Shown here piece by piece: positions 49,481 to 58,865 of a stretch of DNA of 64,000 nucleotides (its first letter is position 1; the number at the start of each line of letters is the position of its first letter). The DNA comes from Rheinheimera faecalis (GTDB taxonomy: Bacteria; Pseudomonadota; Gammaproteobacteria; Enterobacterales; Alteromonadaceae): the NCBI RefSeq assembly GCF_021290965.1, contig NZ_JAJOYT010000003.1:372001-436000 (forward strand), read 5' to 3'. Made by a program: the position numbers and the translations under genes. Under the pieces are notes generated by a model. That model worked only from the letters and a program-made list of their open reading frames with translations, was not told the DNA's origin and did no database searches.

Positions 49481-49875
49481 AACACGATCCTTCTGAGTTA
49501 AAAACCTGCGCTAGTGTAACAAAGCACAACATCTTTTGCAGTTACAAATCACCAGTGGCGATATTTGTGGGATAGATAGCCTTCGTACTTGAAGCTGCAG
49601 CTTTGTTGCCTGCGTGCTTTCGCCCCAGTCACATAGGTAAACTATGCTCCTGGGGTCTCAATTACTTGTCGCCGCCCTGCAACTCCAATTACTTTGGCCA
49701 TAAGATGGGTTTCTCACGCGTCGAATTTTAGATGGCTGGACTGCCAAATTTCAATCAACAAAATTTTTACGCTGTGATAAAATGCCGCCCCTTGAATTTT
49801 TACGCTGGGTGGCCCTGCTGAAGATGACTTCAGAACAGCGGCAGCCTTATCGCCAAAGCATTAGCTGGAGTGGGC
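49481..49875. other. intergenic region upstream of trmJ
   Basis: 395 bp holding ERIC-like copy 2 and the probable trmJ promoter region. The 12-mer ATTTTTACGCTG is repeated directly at 49763-49774 and 49796-49807, on either side of an A/T-rich -10-like GATAAAAT (49776-49783). A short frame from 49782 overlaps trmJ and has no support as a protein. Confidence 0.6.
49583..49698 (+). repeat. ERIC/IRU-like palindromic repeat, copy 2
   Basis: Same unit as at 35.4 kb, same orientation. Core CGCCCCAGTCACATAG-GTAAA-CTATGCTCCTGGGG at about 49621-49655, outer arms TACTTGAAGCTGCAG and CTGCAACTCCAATTA. Well preserved. Confidence 0.88.
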
Positions 49876-50598
49876 ATGTTAGAGCATATCCGTATTGTCT
49901 TAGTGGGTACTTCTCATACCGGAAATATAGGTTCAGTTGCCCGCGCCATGAAAACTATGGGTCTGAGCAAGCTGGTGCTGGTTTCACCAAAAGAATTACC
50001 AGACGGTCAGGCTTATGCCTTATCTGCTGGTGCCAGTGATATTTTAGCTAATGCGCAAGTAGTGGACACTTTAGAACAGGCCATATTCGATTGTGGTTTA
50101 GTGGTAGGCAGCAGTGCCCGTTCCCGCACTTTATCCTGGCCTATGCTGGAGCCGCGTGAATGTGGCGAAAAAGCTGTGCTGGAAGCCACACAAAAACCAG
50201 TGGCATTGGTATTTGGCCGTGAAAACAATGGCCTTACCAATGAAGAGCTGCAAATGTGTAACTACCATGTTTGTATTCCTGCCAATCCTGAATACAGCTC
50301 CTTGAATTTAGCTATGGCAGTCCAAATTATCGCTTATGAAGTTCGGGTGGCCTTTTTAGCGCAGCAGGATAAAACCCCTGAAGCGGATTTAACTCTGTAT
50401 CCGGAAATTGACCAGATGGAGAAGTTTTATGTTCATCTGGAGCAAACTCTTAGCGACACAGGTTTTATCATTAAGCAGCACCCAGGCATTGTGATGGCTC
50501 GTCTGCGCCGGTTATTTGCCCGTTCCAGACCTGATGATCAAGAATTGAATATTTTGCGTGGCATTCTGGCCTCGATTCAACGCACCACCAAGCAATAG
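49876..50598 (+). CDS. trmJ: tRNA (cytidine/uridine-2'-O-)-methyltransferase TrmJ
   Basis: SPOUT-class methyltransferase, 240 aa, that 2'-O-methylates position 32 of tRNAs. Knotted-fold motifs: [23 protein letters not shown] (motif 1), [16 protein letters not shown] (motif 2) and [17 protein letters not shown] (motif 3). A C-terminal helical extension (about 170-240) is typical of TrmJ over TrmL. ATG 49876 has GGAG 5 bp upstream; GTG 49870 is possible. trmJ-cysE-iscR is a common gammaproteobacterial arrangement. Confidence 0.94.
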   Translation: MLEHIRIVLVGTSHTGNIGSVARAMKTMGLSKLVLVSPKELPDGQAYALSAGASDILANAQVVDTLEQAIFDCGLVVGSSARSRTLSWPMLEPRECGEKAVLEATQKPVALVFGRENNGLTNEELQMCNYHVCIPANPEYSSLNLAMAVQIIAYEVRVAFLAQQDKTPEADLTLYPEIDQMEKFYVHLEQTLSDTGFIIKQHPGIVMARLRRLFARSRPDDQELNILRGILASIQRTTKQ

Positions 50599-50608
50599 GA
50601 TTTGTAAG

Positions 50609-51418
50609 ATGTTTGCAGGTATCAAAGAAGACATTAAAAGTGTGTTCGAGCGGGACCCGGCGGCGCGCAGTGCTTTTGAAGTACTGACTAACTATCCTGG
50701 TTTACATGCCATCTGGTGGCATCGGATGAACCATCGTCTATGGAAAGCGAACTGGAAATGGCTAGCGCGTTTTTTAAGCACCATAGCCCGTTGGTTAACC
50801 GGGGTTGAAATTCATCCTGGCGCCAAAATTGGCCGTCGTTTTTTTATCGACCATGGTATGGGTGTAGTGATAGGTGAAACCGCCGAAATAGGTGATGACG
50901 TCACTTTGTACCATGGTGTGACTTTAGGTGGTACCAGCTGGAACCCGGGTAAACGTCACCCAACTTTAGGCAATGGTGTAGTGATAGGTGCTGGCGCCAA
51001 AGTACTAGGGCCTTTGTATGTCGGTGAATGTGCCCGTATTGGTTCAAATGCCGTGGTGGTGAAAGATGTGCCGGCAGGTGCGACTGTGGTGGGTATTCCT
51101 GGCCGTATTGTCGCCAAACAAGATATGGCGCTGACTGAGCAACGTCAGCAAATGGCGAAAAAGTTTGGTTTTGATGCCTATGCTGTCTCCAGCGATAACC
51201 CGGATCCAGTTGCCAATGCGATGGGCCGGATGCTGGATCATATGCACTTTCTGGATAACAAAGTGACGGAGCTGTGCCAAAGCGTCAACAAGCTTGGTGG
51301 CAACGTCTGCGACATAGTGCCGGAAATTGCTATTGAAGATGAAGCTTTTATTCAGGCAGAGCGTGAAGCGGCTGAACATCGCAAAAAAGCTGTGGATGCT
51401 TTTGACCCGACTATTTAA
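50609..51418 (+). CDS. cysE: serine O-acetyltransferase
   Basis: 269 aa, first step of cysteine synthesis. A helical N-terminal domain ([26 protein letters not shown]) is followed by a left-handed beta-helix of hexapeptide repeats with the catalytic [29 protein letters not shown]. The C-terminal part, about residues 190-269, is longer than in the compact plant/Bacillus types but does not end in the usual Ile of DxxI proteins only; it does end in FDPTI, whose final Ile could engage CysK. AGGA 8 bp before ATG 50609. Cysteine supply next to isc genes is functionally sensible. Confidence 0.93.
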   Translation: MFAGIKEDIKSVFERDPAARSAFEVLTNYPGLHAIWWHRMNHRLWKANWKWLARFLSTIARWLTGVEIHPGAKIGRRFFIDHGMGVVIGETAEIGDDVTLYHGVTLGGTSWNPGKRHPTLGNGVVIGAGAKVLGPLYVGECARIGSNAVVVKDVPAGATVVGIPGRIVAKQDMALTEQRQQMAKKFGFDAYAVSSDNPDPVANAMGRMLDHMHFLDNKVTELCQSVNKLGGNVCDIVPEIAIEDEAFIQAEREAAEHRKKAVDAFDPTI

Positions 51419-51464
51419 GCAATTTGCGTGAATCATCGGAAAAAGAGTTGAACCTAAACGGATA

Positions 51465-51521
51465 ATACCTGACTAAAACGGTAGGATTAATACTTGACTA
51501 AAACAGTCAAGAATGTACAAT
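51465..51521 (+). promoter_or_regulatory. iscR promoter with two type 1 IscR sites
   Basis: Two direct copies of the type 1 IscR motif: ATACCTGACTAAAACGGT from 51465 and ATACTTGACTAAAACAGT from 51490, each continuing into a partial inverted half (GGTAGGAT; GTCAAGAAT). The second contains the -35 TTGACT (51494-51499), with TACAAT at 51516-51521 and a 16-bp spacer. Holo-IscR binding here would repress the operon, the known negative feedback of the isc system. Confidence 0.85.
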
Positions 51522-51549
51522 TTGCGCCATTCGTTTCAGGGAGTCCGTT

Positions 51550-52032
51550 ATGCGTTTAACTTCAAAAGGCCGTTACGCTGTGACAGCTATGCTGGATGTT
51601 GCATTACATGCTGAGTCTGGCCCGGTATCATTGGCGGATATCTCTGAACGTCAGGGAATTTCCCTGTCTTACCTTGAACAGCTGTTTGCACGTTTACGCA
51701 AACAAGGTCTGGTCAGCAGCGTGCGTGGTCCAGGTGGTGGTTACCAACTGGGGTTAGATCCGATGCAAATATCGGTGTCTGCTGTGATCAGTGCGGTCGA
51801 TGAGTCCGTAGATGCCACACGTTGTCAGGGTAAATCTGATTGTCAAAGCGGCGCTAAATGTTTAACCCACACTTTGTGGACAGACTTAAGCGATCGTATC
51901 GAAGACTTCCTCACCGGTATCACTTTAGGTGAACTGGTTCGCCAGAATGAAGTGAAAAAAGTGGCGAAACGGCAAGATGGCCGTGTGTTAAAAAATCCAG
52001 CAACTGAAATCGAAGTCAGTTGCCAGTTGTAG
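51550..52032 (+). CDS. iscR: Fe-S cluster assembly regulator IscR
   Basis: 160-aa Rrf2-family repressor/activator. Winged helix at [20 protein letters not shown]...[31 protein letters not shown]; [2Fe-2S] ligands Cys92, Cys98, Cys104 and His107 in [18 protein letters not shown]. With the cluster bound it represses iscR itself via the type 1 sites seen upstream. First gene of iscRSUA-hscBA-fdx. Confidence 0.96.
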   Translation: MRLTSKGRYAVTAMLDVALHAESGPVSLADISERQGISLSYLEQLFARLRKQGLVSSVRGPGGGYQLGLDPMQISVSAVISAVDESVDATRCQGKSDCQSGAKCLTHTLWTDLSDRIEDFLTGITLGELVRQNEVKKVAKRQDGRVLKNPATEIEVSCQL

Positions 52033-52051
52033 GCAAAAGCCGGAGCAAAAA

Positions 52052-53266
52052 ATGAAGCTACCTATTTATCTAGATTATGCAGCCACAACCCCGGTTGATC
52101 CGCGGGTGGCCGAGAAATTGATGCAATTTTTGACTATGGACGGTTCCTTTGGTAATCCGGCGTCACGTTCGCACAAGTTCGGCTGGCAGGCAGAAGAAGC
52201 GGTAGAAATTGCCCGTGCGCAAATTGCCGAACTGGTCAACGCCGACCCACGTGAAATTGTATTCACTTCGGGCGCGACCGAATCAAACAACTTAGCTATT
52301 AAAGGCGCAGCGCAGTTTTACCATAAAAAAGGTAAACACCTGATCACCGTTAAAACTGAACACAAAGCTGTGCTGGATACCATGCGCTCTTTGGAACGTG
52401 AAGGTTTTGAAGTGACTTACCTGGATGTCGAAGCTAGTGGTTTAGTTGACTTAGACAAGTTAACTGCAGCTATCCGCCCAGATACCACTGTTATTAGCAT
52501 TATGTTCGTCAACAACGAAATTGGTGTCATTCAGGATATCGCTGCTATTGGCGAGTTATGCCGCAGCAAAGGTATTATTTTCCACGTCGATGCGGCTCAG
52601 GCTACAGGCAAAGTGGATATAGATTTAGAGACCTTAAAAGTGGATCTGATGTCGTTCTCAGGCCACAAGACGTATGGTCCTAAAGGCATTGGCGCTTTGT
52701 ATGTGCGTCGTAAGCCACGTATTCGTTTAGAAGCTCAGACGCACGGTGGTGGTCATGAGCGTGGTATGCGTTCAGGCACTTTAGCCACACACCAGATTGT
52801 GGCTATGGGTGAAGCTTTCCGTATTGCCAAAGAAGAAATGCACGCTGAGCGTGAACGTGTTGCTGTGTTACGTGACCGTCTGCTGGATGGTATTAAAGAC
52901 ATCGAACAGGTGTTTTTAAATGGTGATGCTGTGCAACGTGTGCCAGGTATTACCAACGTCAGCTTTAACTATGTTGAAGGTGAGTCCCTGATTATGGCGT
53001 TAAAAGACATTGCTGTATCTTCAGGTTCAGCTTGTACTTCAGCTAGTCTGGAACCTTCGTACGTATTACGTGCTTTAGGTTTAACCGACGAGCTGGCACA
53101 CAGTTCTATTCGTTTCAGCATCGGCCGTTACACAACGGAAGAGCAAATTGATCACACCATTAAGATTGTGCATGACGCCATTGGTAAATTACGCGACATG
53201 TCACCTCTGTGGGAAATGTATAAAGACGGCGTGGATTTAGGCAGCGTAGCCTGGGTTGCACACTAA
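52052..53266 (+). CDS. iscS: cysteine desulfurase IscS
   Basis: 404-aa PLP enzyme that provides sulfur for Fe-S clusters and thio-tRNAs. Start [24 protein letters not shown]; Schiff-base lysine in [26 protein letters not shown]-type segment; the persulfide Cys in [22 protein letters not shown] terminus [13 protein letters not shown] that contacts IscU. Downstream a 158-bp gap holding an ERIC-like element separates it from iscU, which is unusual. Confidence 0.97.
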   Translation: MKLPIYLDYAATTPVDPRVAEKLMQFLTMDGSFGNPASRSHKFGWQAEEAVEIARAQIAELVNADPREIVFTSGATESNNLAIKGAAQFYHKKGKHLITVKTEHKAVLDTMRSLEREGFEVTYLDVEASGLVDLDKLTAAIRPDTTVISIMFVNNEIGVIQDIAAIGELCRSKGIIFHVDAAQATGKVDIDLETLKVDLMSFSGHKTYGPKGIGALYVRRKPRIRLEAQTHGGGHERGMRSGTLATHQIVAMGEAFRIAKEEMHAERERVAVLRDRLLDGIKDIEQVFLNGDAVQRVPGITNVSFNYVEGESLIMALKDIAVSSGSACTSASLEPSYVLRALGLTDELAHSSIRFSIGRYTTEEQIDHTIKIVHDAIGKLRDMSPLWEMYKDGVDLGSVAWVAH

Positions 53267-53287
53267 GTTAACAGCACCATTATTATC

Positions 53288-53404
53288 CCCAAAGTAATTG
53301 GAGTTGCAGCGAGGCGACAAGTGAGCGAGACCCATGAGCATAGTAGTCCTATGTGATTGGGCGAGAGAACGTAGTCAACAAAGCTGCAGTTTCAAGTACG
53401 AAGG
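53288..53404 (-). repeat. ERIC/IRU-like palindromic repeat, copy 3, inside the isc operon
   Basis: Inverted relative to the other three copies. Arms TAATTGGAGTTGCAG (from about 53295) and CTGCAGTTTCAAGTA (to about 53399) with GGCGACAAG after the left arm; the core, around CATAG-TAGTC-CTATG, is diverged at the flanking CCAT/ATTGG steps. It fills most of the iscS-iscU gap, so it will be part of the isc transcript and can fold as RNA. Confidence 0.85.
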
Positions 53405-53424
53405 GGATTAGAGGACTTAGAATC

Positions 53425-53808
53425 ATGGCATACAGTACTAAAGTCATAGACCATTATGAAAATCCGCGTAACGTCGGTTCATTCGCTAAAGACGACCCAA
53501 CTATAGCTACAGGCATGGTTGGCGCACCGGCTTGTGGTGACGTGATGAAGTTACAGTTAAAAATTAACGACCAGGGCATTATTGAAGATGCCAAGTTCAA
53601 GACTTATGGCTGTGGCAGCGCTATTGCATCCAGCTCATTAGTGACTGAATGGGTTAAAGGCAAAAGCATCGACGAAGCTGCTTTAATCAAGAACACCGAT
53701 ATAGCGCAGGAATTGGCTTTACCTCCGGTAAAAATTCACTGCTCTATTCTGGCGGAAGATGCAATCAAAGCAGCCATTGCTGATTACAAACAACGTCACG
53801 GGAACTAA
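53425..53808 (+). CDS. iscU: Fe-S cluster scaffold IscU
   Basis: 127 aa. The three cluster cysteines are in GAPACGDVMKLQ, TYGCGSAIASSS and KIHCSILAED; the Asp of ACGD is also conserved. LPPVK, the HscA recognition motif, precedes the third cysteine. ATG 53425 (MAYSTKVIDHYENPRNVGSF) is the family start and has GAGGA upstream; the open frame reaching back to 53353 runs through the repeat and is not protein. Confidence 0.97.
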   Translation: MAYSTKVIDHYENPRNVGSFAKDDPTIATGMVGAPACGDVMKLQLKINDQGIIEDAKFKTYGCGSAIASSSLVTEWVKGKSIDEAALIKNTDIAQELALPPVKIHCSILAEDAIKAAIADYKQRHGN

Positions 53809-53811
53809 GTT

Positions 53812-54135
53812 ATGGCTATTTCAATGACACCAGCGGCAGCGGATCGCGTCAGAAGTTTCCTGAGCAACAGAGGCAAAGGCCTTGGCTTGCGTGTGGGTGT
53901 AAAAACCACAGGCTGTTCAGGCTTAGCTTATGTGCTGGAGTTTGTTGACGAGTTAAACGATGACGATCAGGTGTTTGAGCAGAACGATCTGAAACTCATC
54001 GTTGACGGTAAAAGTCTGGTCTATATAGACGGCACCCAGCTTGATTTTGTCAAAGAAGGTTTAAACGAAGGGTTCCAGTTTAACAACCCAAACGTCAATG
54101 GCGAATGTGGTTGTGGCGAAAGCTTCACCGTTTAA
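53812..54135 (+). CDS. iscA: A-type Fe-S carrier IscA
   Basis: 107 aa. A-type signature with Cys in [17 protein letters not shown] and the C-terminal [10 protein letters not shown] pair. It transfers clusters or iron to target apoproteins. Starts 3 bp after iscU. Confidence 0.96.
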   Translation: MAISMTPAAADRVRSFLSNRGKGLGLRVGVKTTGCSGLAYVLEFVDELNDDDQVFEQNDLKLIVDGKSLVYIDGTQLDFVKEGLNEGFQFNNPNVNGECGCGESFTV

Positions 54136-54147
54136 CTAAGGGCGCAG

Positions 54148-54669
54148 ATGAATTACTTTCAGCTTTTTCATCTGCCAGCTCAGTTCGAGCTGGATTTGAC
54201 TGAATTAGGCACCCGTTATCTGGAATTGCAGCGTCAGTTTCATCCGGATAAACATGCAGCTGGCTCTGAGCGCGATAAGCTGATGGCGGTGCAACAAGCA
54301 GCCAATATCAACGATGCGTATCACAGTTTAAAACAGCCGTTATTACGTGCCGAACATTTACTGGCGTTACGGGGTTTAAAAATCAGTAACGAGCAGCGTA
54401 GCTTTATGGAACCTGCTTTTTTAATGCAGCAAATGGAATTACGTGAGTTGCTGGCAGAGATTAGCGATGCAGCGGATCCTGATGCGTTAATTGATGAAGC
54501 CGACCAGCAAATTCAGCAGCAGAAAAAAGCCTTATTACGACAGTTGCAATCGGCACTGGACGCCAACAACCCTGAGCACGATCATCAGGCGGCTGATATA
54601 ATCCGCAAACTCAAATTTTTCTTTAAGCTGCAGCAAGAGCTGGAGCTGATTGAACAAACACAAGATTAA
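54148..54669 (+). CDS. hscB: J-type co-chaperone HscB
   Basis: 173 aa. A J domain with HPD in [18 protein letters not shown] is followed by a C-terminal three-helix domain that binds IscU. It stimulates HscA ATPase. Lies between iscA and hscA as in E. coli. Confidence 0.95.
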   Translation: MNYFQLFHLPAQFELDLTELGTRYLELQRQFHPDKHAAGSERDKLMAVQQAANINDAYHSLKQPLLRAEHLLALRGLKISNEQRSFMEPAFLMQQMELRELLAEISDAADPDALIDEADQQIQQQKKALLRQLQSALDANNPEHDHQAADIIRKLKFFFKLQQELELIEQTQD

Positions 54670-54677
54670 AGAGCAGC

Positions 54678-56534
54678 ATGGCGTTATTACAAATTGCAGA
54701 GCCCGGTCAAAGCGCGGCTCCACATCAGCACAAGTTAGCCGCAGGTATTGATCTCGGTACCACGAATTCTCTGGTTGCTACTGTTCGCAGTGGCGAAGCC
54801 AAAACGCTGTTTAATAAAGCAGGGCAGGACATGTTGCCTTCTGTGGTGCGTTACACCAAAGACAACGTCATAGTAGGCCATGCTGCTGCAGCCGAAGCTG
54901 TGCTGGATCCACACAACACCATAGTGTCAGTCAAACGTCTGATGGGCCGTGGTTTTGCTGAAATCAACGCCGACGCAGAACATATTCCGTATGAGCTGGT
55001 CGATCAGTCTGGTTTAGTGGCTATTAACACCATTCAGGGCATTAAAAACCCGGTTGAAGTCTCAGCTGAAATTCTGGCGACTTTAGCAGATACAGCAAGC
55101 CAGACCTTAGGTGGCGAGCTGACGGGTGTGGTTATTACTGTGCCTGCTTATTTTGATGACTCGCAACGTCAGGCGACCAAAGACGCCGCCAAGCTTGCTG
55201 GTTTAACTGTATTACGTTTATTAAACGAGCCTACAGCTGCAGCTTTAGCTTATGGCCTGGACTCAGGTCAGGAAGGTGTGGTTGCTGTCTACGATTTAGG
55301 TGGTGGCACTTTTGATATCTCTATCCTGCGTTTAAAGCGTGGTGTATTTGAGGTGCTGGCCACAGGTGGAGACTCGGCTTTAGGTGGTGATGATTTTGAT
55401 CACGCTTTAGTCAACTGGTTACAACAACAAACTGGCCAAAGCACACTTTCGCATTCAGAGCTGCGCCAGTACCTGGTGACAGCCCGCCAAATCAAAGAAA
55501 ACTTAAGTGCTACAGAGCAGCTGGATTTTGTCCTGCCACTCGCCTCCGGTGAATTTAAAGGCCAGATCAGCCGGTCTGACTTTGATACTTTAATTCAGCC
55601 TTTAGTGCGCAAGACCATTCGCGCTTGTAAACAAGTGCTGCGTGATGCCGGTTTAGACACCGAAGAAATTCAACAAGTGGTGATGGTCGGTGGTTCTACC
55701 CGCGTGCCATTAGTACGAAGCGCTGTGGCGGAGTTTTTTGCCGCTGAGCCTCTCACTTCGATTGACCCGGATAAAGTAGTCGCCATAGGGGCCGCTATTC
55801 AGGCCAACGTGCTGGTCGGTAATAAATCTGACCACGATACTTTACTGCTCGATGTGATCCCGCTGTCTTTAGGTTTGGAGACTATGGGTGGCTTAGTGGA
55901 AAAAATTATTCCGCGCAACACAGTGATCCCTGTGGCCCGTGCTCAGGAATTCACCACCTTTAAAGATGGTCAGACCGCTATGGCTATTCATGTGCTGCAA
56001 GGCGAACGTGAACTGGTGGATGCTTGTCGTTCTTTAGCCCGTTTTGACCTGACCAACATTCCGGCTATGGCCGCTGGTGGCGCTCATATTCGTGTCACTT
56101 TCCAGGTTGATGCTGACGGTTTATTAAGCGTCACAGCTCAGGAAAAATCGACAGGGGTTAGCGCCAGTATTCAGGTCAAACCTTCATACGGTTTAAGTGA
56201 CGATCAGGTCGCGACCATGATCCAAAGCTCTATGTTGTATGCCAAGCAGGATATGCAGCTGCGCTTGTTAAAAGAGCAACAAGTGGAAGCTGAGCGGGTG
56301 CTTGAAGCTGTCACTGTAGCCTTAAATGCCGATGCGGCACTTTTAACTGCAGAAGAAAAATTAAGTGTAGAACAAGCCCTTGCTGAACTTGCGACAGTCA
56401 AACAAGGCGACAACACGGCCGCTATTAAAGCTGCCATTGAACATACCAATCATATAACGGATGAGTTTGCAGCACGCCGGATGGACATCTCTATCCGTAA
56501 GGCATTGCAAGGTCATAAGGTCGACGAGGTCTGA
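54678..56534 (+). CDS. hscA: Hsp70-class chaperone HscA
   Basis: 618 aa. The nucleotide-binding domain starts [53 protein letters not shown] and [13 protein letters not shown] follow. The substrate-binding domain recognises the LPPVK peptide of IscU. The chain is shorter than DnaK and lacks its Gly-rich tail, typical for HscA. Confidence 0.96.
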   Translation: MALLQIAEPGQSAAPHQHKLAAGIDLGTTNSLVATVRSGEAKTLFNKAGQDMLPSVVRYTKDNVIVGHAAAAEAVLDPHNTIVSVKRLMGRGFAEINADAEHIPYELVDQSGLVAINTIQGIKNPVEVSAEILATLADTASQTLGGELTGVVITVPAYFDDSQRQATKDAAKLAGLTVLRLLNEPTAAALAYGLDSGQEGVVAVYDLGGGTFDISILRLKRGVFEVLATGGDSALGGDDFDHALVNWLQQQTGQSTLSHSELRQYLVTARQIKENLSATEQLDFVLPLASGEFKGQISRSDFDTLIQPLVRKTIRACKQVLRDAGLDTEEIQQVVMVGGSTRVPLVRSAVAEFFAAEPLTSIDPDKVVAIGAAIQANVLVGNKSDHDTLLLDVIPLSLGLETMGGLVEKIIPRNTVIPVARAQEFTTFKDGQTAMAIHVLQGERELVDACRSLARFDLTNIPAMAAGGAHIRVTFQVDADGLLSVTAQEKSTGVSASIQVKPSYGLSDDQVATMIQSSMLYAKQDMQLRLLKEQQVEAERVLEAVTVALNADAALLTAEEKLSVEQALAELATVKQGDNTAAIKAAIEHTNHITDEFAARRMDISIRKALQGHKVDEV

Positions 56535-56535
56535 T

Positions 56536-56874
56536 ATGCCACAAATCATCTTTTTACCCCATGCAGAGTTATGCCCTGAAGGTGCAGCTGTTGAAGCCAA
56601 AACAGGTGAAACTGTGCTGGATGTTGCTTTACGTTGTGGCATCTCTATTGAACATGCCTGCGAGAAATCCTGTGCCTGCACTACCTGCCACGTCATAGTG
56701 CGTGAAGGTTTCCGCTCTCTGAATCCTAGCGATGAGCTGGAAGACGATATGCTGGATAAAGCCTGGGGTTTAGAGCCAGATTCACGTTTAGGTTGCCAGG
56801 CACGTATAGCGGACGAAGACTTAACAGTCGAAATCCCTAAATACACAGTCAATATGGTCAGCGAAGGGCATTAA
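56536..56874 (+). CDS. fdx: ISC-type [2Fe-2S] ferredoxin
   Basis: 112 aa. Adrenodoxin-type ferredoxin with cluster ligands in CEKSCACTTCHVIV (three cysteines) and LGCQARI (fourth). It supplies electrons for cluster formation on IscU. ATG 56536 lies one base after the hscA stop. The operon ends here at a terminator; iscX, which follows fdx in E. coli, is absent. Confidence 0.95.
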   Translation: MPQIIFLPHAELCPEGAAVEAKTGETVLDVALRCGISIEHACEKSCACTTCHVIVREGFRSLNPSDELEDDMLDKAWGLEPDSRLGCQARIADEDLTVEIPKYTVNMVSEGH

Positions 56875-56891
56875 GCCTGGTCTGGTGATAT

Positions 56892-56919
56892 AAAAAAGCA
56901 GCTTCGGGCTGCTTTTTTT
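56892..56919 (+). terminator. isc operon terminator
   Basis: 11-bp perfect stem AAAAAAGCAGC / GCTGCTTTTTT, loop TTCGG, followed by TG. Stable UUCG-type loop and long U-tract. Confidence 0.92.
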
Positions 56920-57003
56920 GTAGTTGCGGCACTGGTTCTGATCACAAAATAAAAGCTTTCTCCTCTCTATTTAGAAAAAATAGGTTTTTTATTTTGCTTA
57001 GCG

Positions 57004-57009
57004 TATAAT
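57004..57009 (+). promoter_or_regulatory. ndk -10 element
   Basis: Consensus TATAAT 46 bp upstream of the ndk ATG. No good -35 is seen 16-18 bp upstream (TAGGTT), so the full promoter is only partly supported. An ATTACAGGAG ribosome site precedes the start codon. Confidence 0.5.
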
Positions 57010-57054
57010 TCGCGGCCTTAAATTTATTCACCCTTTTGATTACAGGAGTCTGTC

Positions 57055-57486
57055 ATGGCTTTAGAACGTACTTTTTCAATCGTGAAACCAGATGCAGTAG
57101 CAAAGAACCACATCGGCGCTATCTACCACCGTTTTGAGTCTGCAGGTTTACGTATTGTTGCAGCTAAAATGTTGCACTTAAGCCAGGAACAGGCTGAAGG
57201 CTTCTACGGTGAGCACAAAGAGCGTCCATTTTTCAAAGCTTTAGTATCTTTCATGACCTCTGGCCCAGTAATGGTTCAGGTGTTAGAAGGCGAAGACGCT
57301 GTTCGTAAAAACCGTGAAATCATGGGTGCTACTAACCCTAAAGACGCTGCTGCCGGTACTTTACGTGCTGACTACGCTGCAAGCATTGACGAAAACGCTG
57401 TTCACGGTTCAGACGCTGCTGCTTCTGCTGCCCGTGAAATCGCGTTCTTCTTCACTGAAGCGGAACTGTGCTCACGTACTCGTTAA
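57055..57486 (+). CDS. ndk: nucleoside diphosphate kinase
   Basis: 143 aa; transfers the gamma phosphate between NTPs and NDPs. [12 protein letters not shown] at the start and the phospho-His site in [21 protein letters not shown]. Codon use is notably biased to the abundant codons, as for a highly expressed gene. Own promoter; follows isc terminator. Downstream is ERIC-like copy 4. Confidence 0.96.
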   Translation: MALERTFSIVKPDAVAKNHIGAIYHRFESAGLRIVAAKMLHLSQEQAEGFYGEHKERPFFKALVSFMTSGPVMVQVLEGEDAVRKNREIMGATNPKDAAAGTLRADYAASIDENAVHGSDAAASAAREIAFFFTEAELCSRTR

Positions 57487-57493
57487 TTTAAAC

Positions 57494-57611
57494 CGTCGTT
57501 CTTGAAGCTGCAGCTTCGTTGACCGCGCGCTTTCGCCCCAGTCACATAGTGAACTATGCTCCTGGGGTCTCACGCACTTGTCGCCTCGCTGCAACTCCAA
57601 TTACTTAGGTT
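57494..57611 (+). repeat. ERIC/IRU-like palindromic repeat, copy 4
   Basis: Same orientation as copies 1 and 2, starting 8 bp after the ndk stop. Core CGCCCCAGTCACATAG-TGAA-CTATGCTCCTGGGG at about 57534-57567, then CTTGTCGCC and the outer arm CTGCAACTCCAATTA. Being directly 3' of ndk it will be co-transcribed. Confidence 0.88.
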
Positions 57612-57640
57612 TAAAAAAGTGTAAAGGGACGATTTATAGA

Positions 57641-57661
57641 AAAGGGAGCTTAGCTCCCTTT
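57641..57661 (+). terminator. terminator-like hairpin between ndk and rlmN
   Basis: Inverted repeat AAAGGGAGCT / AGCTCCCTTT around a single T, with a weak trailing tract (CTATCTATTT). It lies after the repeat and 57 bp before rlmN. Confidence 0.65.
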
Positions 57662-57717
57662 CTATCTATTTAAACTGTCCTATTTTTTATCTATCTATGT
57701 TGTGAGGAAAAGCCCAA

Positions 57718-58842
57718 ATGAGCCAAACAGAAAACAAAGTCAATCTGCTTGATCTGACCCGTACCCAGATGAAGGAGTTTTTTGTCTCTATTGGTGAAGC
57801 AGGCTTCAGAGCCGATCAGGTGATGAAATGGATCTACCATTTCTGCATCGATGACTTTGATAAAATGACCAACATCAACAAGAAGTTGCGTGACAAATTA
57901 AAAGAAAAAGCCGTGATTGCAGCACCAGTTGTGGTGACTCGTCAGGACAGCGCCGATGGCACTATTAAGTTTGTGATGGGGTTGGTTGGTGGTCAGGAAG
58001 TTGAAACTGTCTGGATCCCGGAAAAAGACCGCCGCACTTTATGTGTGTCTTCGCAAGTTGGCTGTGCTTTAGAATGTACTTTTTGTTCTACCGCCCAGCA
58101 GGGTTTTAACCGCAATTTAAAAGTGTCTGAAATTATTGGCCAGGTCTGGCGTGTAGCTCAGATTATCGGCAGCTACGGCGATACAGGCGAAAAACCAGTC
58201 ACCAACGTGGTAATGATGGGCATGGGCGAGCCTTTGCTGAATCTGAACAATGTAGTGCCTGCCATGGAGCTGATGCTGGAAGACTTTGGTTTTGGTTTAT
58301 CCAAACGCCGTGTCACTTTAAGTACTTCAGGTGTAGTACCAGCTTTAGATATGCTGAAAGAGCGTATCGATGTGGCCTTGGCTATTTCTTTACACGCGCC
58401 GAATAACACGCTGCGTGATGAGTTAGTGCCGGTCAATAAAAAATACCCTATGGAAGAATTCCTGGCTGCGGCGAAGCGTTATGTTACAGATTCGCGTGCC
58501 AACGATAAAGTCACAGTCGAATACGTGATGCTGGATGGTGTTAACGACAGCATGGAACAAGCCCATGAATTAGCGCATGCGCTTAAAGGCACGCCGTCAA
58601 AAGTGAACCTGATCCCATTTAACCCATACCCTGGTTCACCGTACAAACGTTCAAGCAATTCCCGCATCGACCGCTTTAATAAAGTGCTGCAGGAACATGG
58701 TTATACAGTGATGGTACGTAAGACCCGCGGCGATGATATTGACGCTGCCTGTGGCCAATTAGTGGGTGATGTAATTGACCGTACTAAGCGTTTAGAAAAA
58801 AAACAGATGAAAGGTCAGGAGATTTCAGTAAAAATGGTGTAA
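57718..58842 (+). CDS. rlmN: 23S rRNA/tRNA adenine-C2 methyltransferase RlmN
   Basis: Radical-SAM enzyme, 374 aa, that methylates A2503 of 23S rRNA and A37 of some tRNAs. The [4Fe-4S] motif is [14 protein letters not shown] (about residues 116-123); the catalytic C-terminal cysteine is in [15 protein letters not shown] and the SLHAPNN segment are typical. GAGGAAA precedes the ATG. First of rlmN-pilW-rodZ-ispG-hisS-yfgM, a well known conserved order. Confidence 0.96.
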   Translation: MSQTENKVNLLDLTRTQMKEFFVSIGEAGFRADQVMKWIYHFCIDDFDKMTNINKKLRDKLKEKAVIAAPVVVTRQDSADGTIKFVMGLVGGQEVETVWIPEKDRRTLCVSSQVGCALECTFCSTAQQGFNRNLKVSEIIGQVWRVAQIIGSYGDTGEKPVTNVVMMGMGEPLLNLNNVVPAMELMLEDFGFGLSKRRVTLSTSGVVPALDMLKERIDVALAISLHAPNNTLRDELVPVNKKYPMEEFLAAAKRYVTDSRANDKVTVEYVMLDGVNDSMEQAHELAHALKGTPSKVNLIPFNPYPGSPYKRSSNSRIDRFNKVLQEHGYTVMVRKTRGDDIDAACGQLVGDVIDRTKRLEKKQMKGQEISVKMV

Positions 58843-58865
58843 CACTCCATTCAACTGGTACCCTT

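Noticed and set aside
49782-50039. 85-codon frame before and into trmJ
   Set aside because: Overlaps the clearly coding trmJ in another frame; no motif and no ribosome site.
53353-53424. N-terminal extension of iscU
   Set aside because: The extra codons read through the ERIC-like repeat; the family start MAYSTKVIDHYENPRN is at 53425 with its own ribosome site.
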